A stretch of DNA of 20,469 nt from Parabacteroides hominis (GTDB lineage Bacteria > Bacteroidota > Bacteroidia > Bacteroidales > Tannerellaceae). This document shows positions 15,663 through 20,469 of this stretch, in pieces. The notes below the pieces were generated by a model. That model had not been told where the DNA came from, ran no database searches, and saw only the letters and a list, made by a program, of their open reading frames with translations. The DNA lies in NCBI RefSeq assembly GCF_014287585.1, contig NZ_JACOOJ010000055.1, positions 1 through 20,469 of the forward strand. The letters run 5' to 3'. The stretch's first letter is position 1, and every line of letters starts with the position of its first letter. A program made the translations under genes and the position numbers.

Positions 15663-15935
15663 ATTCCGTAGTGGGCAGCGGCTCACAGGGCGCGGGATCA
15701 ATTACATATTGTAAGCATTTTACGGAGATTATTCTGATCTGAAAATCTGATAAATTTTTAAGTGTGAAGGAATAATGGACAGTAAATGCTTGCGCTGGTT
15801 ACGTATAAATTCATCTACCATTGTTATGGGAAGAGTGTGTTATATCGTATAAGGCGCGGGCTATTGTTCTATTATTGGTGTGTGGGCTTACCAGAGCCTT
15901 ATGTTAAATAATAGACAATAGCCCCGCGTTTTTTT
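15663..15935 (+). ncRNA. Structured small RNA, copy A (6S-like / Bacteroidales-1-like candidate)
   Basis: About 273 nt from predicted start to terminator T-run. Nested long-range pairings form a rod: CGTA 15667/TACG 15800, CAGCG 15676/CGCTG 15793, AAGCATTT 15713/AAATGCTT 15784, ATTATTC 15728/GAATAAT 15770, and the apical hairpin AAAAT 15742/ATTTT 15754. A small side hairpin TTACA...TGTAA (15702) sits in the 5' bulge. The paired segments are unchanged in copy B while loop bases differ. A 1-nt indel between copies disrupts any shared reading frame, arguing against a peptide. A free-standing promoter and terminator mark an independent RNA gene. The Bacteroidales-1 motif, proposed as a possible 6S RNA of this order, has the same description (Bacteroidetes promoter, terminator, a couple of hundred nt), but I could not align to it. 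tmRNA, RNase P and SRP RNA hallmarks are absent. Confidence 0.65.
15855..15935 (+). terminator. Intrinsic terminator of RNA copy A
   Basis: CGCGGGCTATTG..CTATTAT pairs with ATAATAGACAATAGCCCCGCG with two single-base bulges, then seven T. The apical loop holds a second small hairpin, GGCT...AGCC. Confidence 0.8.
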
Positions 15936-15950
15936 ATGCCCCATCCGCCT

Positions 15951-16124
15951 CTCTTTTGCCGTCTGCTTCAGCAGACGGTTTAAAGGATTCAGAGGCAAAG
16001 CCTCTTCCTCTGTGGGTTTTTAACCCCTTTCATTGATTGCATTTAAAGGGGTTAAAACCCACAAAGGAACCGGCAAAGCCGGGAACAATCACCTATCCGT
16101 CTGCTGAAGCAGACGGCAAAAGAG
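15951..16124. repeat. MITE-like hairpin-chain element, copy 2
   Basis: A 174-bp second copy of the element at 9674-9845, with the same terminal repeats (CTCTTTTG plus CCGTCTGCTTCAGCAGACGG, and its complement). Its central arm is longer than in copy 1: GTGGGTTTTTAACCCC pairs with GGGGTTAAAACCCAC. It also contains GAGGCAAAGCCTC and CCGGCAAAGCCGG. It separates the two RNA copies. Confidence 0.85.
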
Positions 16125-16136
16125 AGGCTGCGGCAT

Positions 16137-16197
16137 GAGGCTTGCCTCACTTGAATCTCATAGGAGCAGGTGGTATCGGCCATTCCCAAAGAGCCGT
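16137..16197 (-). repeat. 60-bp dispersed segment, copy 2 (inverted)
   Basis: Reverse complement of the segment at 15212-15278; AGGCTTGCCTCACTT (16138-16152) is a perfect inverse match of AAGTGAGGCAAGCCT (15263-15277). It directly follows the MITE-like element. Confidence 0.75.
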
Positions 16198-16227
16198 CAG
16201 GCTCTATTTCCGGCATAGGGTATTCTC

Positions 16228-16271
16228 GTTTCCTGCCAAGGGATTTTCCGTTTTGGGATTTGTTTTTTACT
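16228..16271. repeat. Remnant of the 22-bp array before RNA copy B
   Basis: One clear unit (GTTTCCTGCCAAGGGA..., 16228-16249) plus a degenerate one beginning GTTTTGGGA. It sits at the same place relative to RNA copy B as the five-unit array sits relative to copy A, so the array was part of the ancestral module. Confidence 0.55.
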
Positions 16272-16388
16272 TCATTCAATGTATATCAGGTACTTGTATT
16301 TTATCCATAGACTAAGGGAATATGTTGTCCAAAGAGTATTGTTTTGTCCTGTAACCCACATATTTTGGAAAATAGTGGGCGTTTTTTC

Positions 16389-16418
16389 TTGTTGATTCGG
16401 AAAACCTATTTACCTTTG
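16389..16418 (+). promoter_or_regulatory. Promoter of RNA copy B
   Basis: TTG (16389-16391), exactly 19 bp, then TACCTTTG (16411-16418), a full match to the Bacteroidetes -33/-7 consensus. This is the best promoter in the window. Confidence 0.75.
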
Positions 16419-16422
16419 CAAC

Positions 16423-16695
16423 GATTCCGTAGTGGGCAGCGGCTCACGGAGTGCGGGATCAATTACATATTGTAAGCATTTTACGAAGATTATTCCAACT
16501 CAAAAATCTGGTAAATTTTTAGCTAAACGGAATAATAGACAGTAAATGCTTGCGCTGGTTACGTATAAGTTCATCTACCATTATTATGGGAAGATTTGTT
16601 ATATCGTATAAGGCGCGGGCTATTGTTCTATTATTGTTTAGCGGGCTTACCAGAGCCTTTGAGTTGATAATAGACAATTGGCCCGCGTTTTTTTT
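16423..16695 (+). ncRNA. Structured small RNA, copy B (6S-like / Bacteroidales-1-like candidate)
   Basis: Second copy of the RNA at 15663-15935, about 273 nt. All long-range pairings of copy A are kept (CAGCG/CGCTG, AAGCATTT/AAATGCTT, ATTATTC/GAATAAT). The inner stem is one pair longer (ATTATTCC/GGAATAAT) and the apical hairpin is AAAAAT/ATTTTT, so sequence change has kept or strengthened pairing. It has the better promoter and ends about 100 bp before the start of the large secreted-protein gene, in the same direction, but its own terminator makes it unlikely to be merely that gene's leader. Confidence 0.65.
16614..16695 (+). terminator. Intrinsic terminator of RNA copy B
   Basis: CGCGGGC pairs with GCCCGCG at the base, with an upper CTATTAT/ATAATAG stem, then eight T (16688-16695). 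Compared with copy A the bulge is resolved by changes in the 3' arm, so base-pairing is preserved through compensating changes. Confidence 0.85.
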
Positions 16696-16796
16696 ATGCC
16701 CGTTCATAATCATTCGCGGGGAGTTGTTCTCTCCTTCGTGAAATTAGTTGTTGGATTCTTAAACACTATTTTATTAACAATTAATTTTTAATGATT

Positions 16797-19700
16797 ATGA
16801 ACAAGAGATTTTCTACTCTTTTGGCTGCCGCTCTGGTAGCCGGTAGTTCTTTTTCAGTTCAGGCGGCTTCTGGTAATGAAAATGAAGCAACTTTGAAAAA
16901 AAGCTTGGAAAAGTATTACCAAATGAAAACCGGCGAAGATTTAGTCGTCATTGGTCATGGCGAAACCCGTGACTCTTTGGCTGTTTGGGCAGCTAAGGAT
17001 ATTCAAAGCCTTGAAGATTTTAACGAGACTTTGTGGCGTGTAGAGTTTACTCCGGTAAAGGCTGCGAACGGACAAATCGCTCAATATGAAATGCGTATCT
17101 TTAGCAAGGTTGGAAATCGTCAGTTGATCTTAAGCACGGCTCTTGTACAGCCGGGTAAGACATTCTACAAATCTCCGGCTGCTGTTTTGGGTGCAGAAGG
17201 TTTGGATAAATGGACTGTGACAAAAGATGAATATGAAGCTTTATCAACTATTGCAGACCAGGATTTCCGTTTTATTGAATACCTCTATTCTAAAACAGCC
17301 GACAAAACAACTAAATATAAGTTGGCTATTAAAGATAATGTGATCAAATTGCAATCGATTGTTTCCGATGAGCAAAAAGGCGGCAAACCTGAATTTACTC
17401 AGGATTTTCCTACAGAGAGTGGCGTAGAAACTTTAGCCCCGATTGCTACTGCCGTAGAGGACGTTTACAAATTTGATGCACAAGAACTGAACGCTAAAGG
17501 TAATGACGGTTTTACTCTTTCTTTCTCTAAGGATGTAGTAAGCAATAAATATGCAAACCCGTTCTCTGCCTATACATTGCATGCTACTGCAATGCCGATT
17601 TATTCTGCTGCTGTATATAAAGGAGAATATGCAGAAGCTTTGGCTGGCGTAAAAGAAGCTTACGGACAGTTGGATGATTTGAAGGCTGCTTTGAAAGGTT
17701 ATATTGATGGTACGGATGAAGCTATTACTTATCTGAAAACAATTGGTAATACGGGTGCAGATGCTGCAAAAGCCGGTTCTCTGATCCAGAATCAGGCAGA
17801 CTTGGATCTGGCTGGTAAGGAAGTGGATGCTAACATTGTTATTTTGGCAGATGCAGCTGATGTGAAAACAAAGATAGCTACAGCACAAACTAAGATGAAG
17901 GCTGTGGCAGATGTTAATATTGCTGCAGGACAAAAATTGGCTGCAGACAATGCCGCTCTGAAAGAATTCCAGACTGCAACTAAAGCCGTTTTGGATGCTA
18001 TGGATAAGTTGATCAAAGACACAAAAGCTAAGGTTGACGCTGTCGATAAGGTTATGCAGGCTTGGATGACTCCGGCTAACACTGGCGCTACGATCCAATG
18101 GGCAACAGAAGACGAACTGGCTGCTTTGAAAGAGTTCAATACGGCAAACTTTAAAACTACTACTACTGAAACTATCGGTGCAACAATCGCAACTTTGGCA
18201 GAAAAAGCTGTAGAAAGTGAAAGAGACACTGAATCCAGTGCAATTGATGATTATTATGCCTTGGCTATTGCAGACTCAACTATCAATAAACAGCAAGCTT
18301 ATCTGACAGTTGATACTAACTATGTTGCCAACAAAGAACAGTATCTGACTTTTGCTACAGACACATTGATTCCGGCAACGATCAATGATGTTGACGTTTT
18401 AGTCGCTCCGTTGAACAAGAACATCAACAAATATGCTTTCAAATTGTCTGCTGTTATTGATAACATCGCTACAGGCGATTCTATCCTGATTGATACTTAT
18501 GCTCCGGAGAAGAACGATAATGGTAATTATACTGATGTAAAAGACGGTTTTGTAAAGTATGAAAAGGAAGCACGTGTTGTTATCCGTACATTAGGTAACG
18601 GCCGTGAAGTCTCTGTCACAACAGATCTTAATACTCCTGACGAAGCTATCAAGAACACAAAAATCACATTCTCAATGCCTCCGTATGCAGACTTCGAAGA
18701 AGGTGAAGTGTTCTTTGTCAAGAGCATGAAAGAAGCTGACAAGGGTGGTTTCCGTGTAGTGGCTTATGACGGAACTTACAATACTACATTGGTAAAAGAA
18801 AGCAAGGTTTCAGCTTCTGTTCCGGCTACTCAGTGGTTCGTTAAGAAAGCAGACGCAGCTGCCCACGCTTATACAATCGCCAACCGCGATAAAGACCAGA
18901 AAATCGTAAATGACCAAAAAGTATATGTAATCGATGCAGCAAAACGTATCTATACAACTGCTGCAAAAGATACATTCCAGGTTGTGGAAATCGCAAACTT
19001 GAAAGAAGACAAACACTTGGGTTACAAATATCTGACGAATGAAGAACAGATTTTGAAATCTTTCGTTCTGACCGCTAAGAATTATGCAAATCCGGAAGCT
19101 TACTACCTGACAGTAGGTAAGGATTCTGCCGTTGTGGTGACTCCGAATGCAGACGAAGCAATGTCTTTGGTTGTTGCCACTCCGACAACTACAGATTCAA
19201 AATTGAATGACGAATCTATCCTGACTCGTACATTCCAGTTGGTAACAAAAGATAAGAAGGAAACTTATTATCTGACTTCTATCAACGGTATGTTGTACAT
19301 CACGACAAAGGCAAACACTAATACTTTGAAGTTCAGAAGAGTAAACGATAACGCTGACGAATATGAAGTATTGGTTAATGCAAACGAAGGTAAGTTGTCG
19401 ATCAACCAGGACGGCGAAGGCGTGAAGGTTGCAATGGGTGAAGCCACTTCTTATGTATTCAATCTGGCTGAAGAAGTGACAGAAATCTATAAGAACTTTG
19501 AAACTGAAGGTATCAAGAACGTGATCATCTCTTTGGACGGTGATGAGGCTTCTAAGGTAACTGCTGTTAAACCGTTCGCCGTAATCAAACGTACCGGTCT
19601 GGAACTGAAAGCCGCTACTGACAACGACTTCGTCCTGGGTCTGGATACTGCTTATGTCAATCGTGCAAACAACTATCGTTATGCTTACTACATCACGAAA

Positions 19701-20330
19701 CCGATCGATGTTGAAAAAGTCGGTTCATTCGATAAGAAAGCATACATGGTTAGCTACAATGACTCTATCGATTACAGCGATGATACAGTTCAGTATACTC
19801 AGGATGGTTTGACTCGCATCGGTTTCGTTTCTGCTAACCGTGTAGAATTCGGAAACAACGATTCTCTGGCTATCGCTATGCCGAAGGCTACAGATAAAGA
19901 TACGATCCACGTTGCAGCAAGTGAGAATCTGGGTATCACACCTGCCACTTGGGCATTCGCTATCGAAAGCGATGGTGTATATCGTCTTGAAACGAAGGCT
20001 GACAAAAATGGCAACAAATATGTAAGTTACCTAAATGGTATCTTGGTATTGGGAAGCAAGGATCAGGCTCAGTTGTTCAATGTCAACGATACAGACCTGA
20101 CTCCGACAGACAACGAAACAATCGCAACATCTGAAGTAGCCGTTATCGCCGGCGAAGGCCAGGTAACGATCGCTAACGCTGCCGGCAAGAAGGTTGTTAT
20201 CAGCAACATCTTAGGCCAGGTAGTAGCTAACACAGTAATCGCTTCTGACAACGCTGTAATCGCTGCTCCGGCAGGTGTGGTGGTAGTAGCTGTCGAAGGC
20301 GAAGAAGCTGTCAAAGCAATTGTAAAATAA
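16797..20330 (+). CDS. Large secreted/surface protein with C-terminal DUF6383-type domain
   Basis: A 1177-aa exported protein. The Met at 16797 gives a clean signal peptide (MNKR, hydrophobic to about residue 20, then SVQA-ASG); a Met two codons earlier is also possible. Residues about 280-480 are Ala/Lys-rich and helical (KMKAVADVNIAAGQKLAADN). The rest is mostly beta, with loosely repeated blocks of the type YYLT.xNGxLyxxxK..A..F (near 755-785, 820-850 and 1065-1095). The last ~65 residues (from VAVIAGEGQVTIANAAGKK) contain VVISNILGQVV and AGVVVVAVEG, as in DUF6383 proteins of Parabacteroides and reminiscent of T9SS sorting tails. Codon choice is narrow, suggesting high expression; a structural or S-layer-like role is plausible but unproven. 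A weak promoter-like TTG-16-TATTTTAT lies at 16748-16774. A strong terminator follows. Confidence 0.85.
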   Translation: MNKRFSTLLAAALVAGSSFSVQAASGNENEATLKKSLEKYYQMKTGEDLVVIGHGETRDSLAVWAAKDIQSLEDFNETLWRVEFTPVKAANGQIAQYEMRIFSKVGNRQLILSTALVQPGKTFYKSPAAVLGAEGLDKWTVTKDEYEALSTIADQDFRFIEYLYSKTADKTTKYKLAIKDNVIKLQSIVSDEQKGGKPEFTQDFPTESGVETLAPIATAVEDVYKFDAQELNAKGNDGFTLSFSKDVVSNKYANPFSAYTLHATAMPIYSAAVYKGEYAEALAGVKEAYGQLDDLKAALKGYIDGTDEAITYLKTIGNTGADAAKAGSLIQNQADLDLAGKEVDANIVILADAADVKTKIATAQTKMKAVADVNIAAGQKLAADNAALKEFQTATKAVLDAMDKLIKDTKAKVDAVDKVMQAWMTPANTGATIQWATEDELAALKEFNTANFKTTTTETIGATIATLAEKAVESERDTESSAIDDYYALAIADSTINKQQAYLTVDTNYVANKEQYLTFATDTLIPATINDVDVLVAPLNKNINKYAFKLSAVIDNIATGDSILIDTYAPEKNDNGNYTDVKDGFVKYEKEARVVIRTLGNGREVSVTTDLNTPDEAIKNTKITFSMPPYADFEEGEVFFVKSMKEADKGGFRVVAYDGTYNTTLVKESKVSASVPATQWFVKKADAAAHAYTIANRDKDQKIVNDQKVYVIDAAKRIYTTAAKDTFQVVEIANLKEDKHLGYKYLTNEEQILKSFVLTAKNYANPEAYYLTVGKDSAVVVTPNADEAMSLVVATPTTTDSKLNDESILTRTFQLVTKDKKETYYLTSINGMLYITTKANTNTLKFRRVNDNADEYEVLVNANEGKLSINQDGEGVKVAMGEATSYVFNLAEEVTEIYKNFETEGIKNVIISLDGDEASKVTAVKPFAVIKRTGLELKAATDNDFVLGLDTAYVNRANNYRYAYYITKPIDVEKVGSFDKKAYMVSYNDSIDYSDDTVQYTQDGLTRIGFVSANRVEFGNNDSLAIAMPKATDKDTIHVAASENLGITPATWAFAIESDGVYRLETKADKNGNKYVSYLNGILVLGSKDQAQLFNVNDTDLTPTDNETIATSEVAVIAGEGQVTIANAAGKKVVISNILGQVVANTVIASDNAVIAAPAGVVVVAVEGEEAVKAIVK

Positions 20331-20352
20331 AAGAAACACACAAATTTCCCTT

Positions 20353-20387
20353 GAGGGTGTGTCAAAACCGTCGCATCCTCTTTTTTT
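20353..20387 (+). terminator. Intrinsic terminator of the large secreted-protein gene
   Basis: GAGGGTGTG (20353-20361) pairs with CGCATCCTC (20372-20380), nine pairs including two G-T wobbles, loop of 10, then seven T. A second hairpin, CAAAGTCCGA / TCGGACTTTG (20393-20424), lies just after and may back it up or serve an incoming minus-strand transcript. Confidence 0.8.
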
Positions 20388-20469
20388 ATGCGCAAAGTCC
20401 GAACTTTCCCAAGCTCGGACTTTGTTATTACCCAAAGTTTATGTAACTTTCGGCATAAGATTTTTTGTT

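Larger units (their letters stand above)
15490..16695 (+). repeat. Tandem duplication of a ~446-bp unit (copies 15490-15935 and 16251-16695)
   Basis: The two copies match along their full length from TTTTG.GAT.TGTTTTTTACTTCATTC to the terminator T-run. They differ by scattered substitutions and a 1-nt indel. Each holds about 160 bp of upstream sequence, a promoter, a structured RNA and its terminator. The MITE-like element and other repeats separate the copies. Confidence 0.9.

Noticed and set aside
15533..15742. 69-codon frame across the RNA copy A promoter
   Set aside because: The equivalent frame in the second copy has an early stop (TAG), and it would cross the promoter and the RNA start.
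15786..15914. Possible small peptide starting MLALVTYKFIYH inside the RNA
   Set aside because: A 1-nt indel between the two copies changes the frame after about 15 codons, giving 21 against about 41 residues, while the RNA pairings are kept.
15663..16695. tmRNA, RNase P RNA or SRP RNA as identity of the twin RNAs
   Set aside because: No tRNA-like TTCRANYC end, no RNase P core motifs and no SRP GGAAGCAGC-type loop are visible, and such RNAs are normally single copy.

Overview
The window looks like chromosomal DNA of a gut Bacteroidota, most likely Parabacteroides or a close relative. Three things point there: promoter-like TAnnTTTG (-7) elements instead of E. coli -10 boxes, no clear Shine-Dalgarno sequences, and protein families typical of Bacteroidales (DUF4924, DUF6722-like, a DUF6383-type secreted protein). 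No phage, plasmid, tRNA, rRNA or CRISPR locus is visible.

Layout. 1-750 is gene-poor and holds a 136-bp palindrome and two minus-strand terminators. 751-7152 (minus) carries an S9 serine peptidase, a GH20 beta-N-acetylhexosaminidase lipoprotein, a small Dabb-fold lipoprotein and a metallo-beta-lactamase-fold hydrolase. 7251-9616 (plus) is a tight operon: a shortened, motif-degenerate Mpl-like Mur ligase, a DUF4924 protein and rfbD (dTDP-4-dehydrorhamnose reductase). prfC (release factor 3) follows, separated by a hairpin-rich repeat element. A shared terminator ends prfC and, from the other side, a two-gene minus operon of tiny membrane proteins, one of only 42 codons. 12071-15088 (minus) is a four-gene operon: a 241-aa protein of unknown function, rsmI, a coiled-coil lipoprotein and a YjjG-like HAD phosphatase, the last two overlapping by 4 bp.

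15089-16796 is the most unusual part: 1.7 kb without protein genes, built from repeated modules. It contains two tandem copies of a ~446-bp unit. Each copy has its own Bacteroidetes-type promoter, a ~273-nt structured RNA and a long-stem intrinsic terminator. Around them lie 22-bp palindromic tandem arrays, a 60-bp segment present in inverted orientation, and a MITE-like hairpin element that also occurs between rfbD and prfC. The RNA pair sits just upstream of a 1177-aa secreted protein whose C-terminal tail resembles a sorting or anchoring domain, and that gene ends at a strong terminator.

Functionally the window mixes housekeeping translation genes (prfC, rsmI), cell-envelope and rhamnose metabolism (Mur-like ligase, rfbD), glycan and peptide scavenging (GH20, S9) and a probable abundant surface protein. 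The best candidates for something new are the twin structured RNAs (possibly 6S-like / Bacteroidales-1-like), the degenerate Mur ligase coupled to DUF4924, and the modular repeats.
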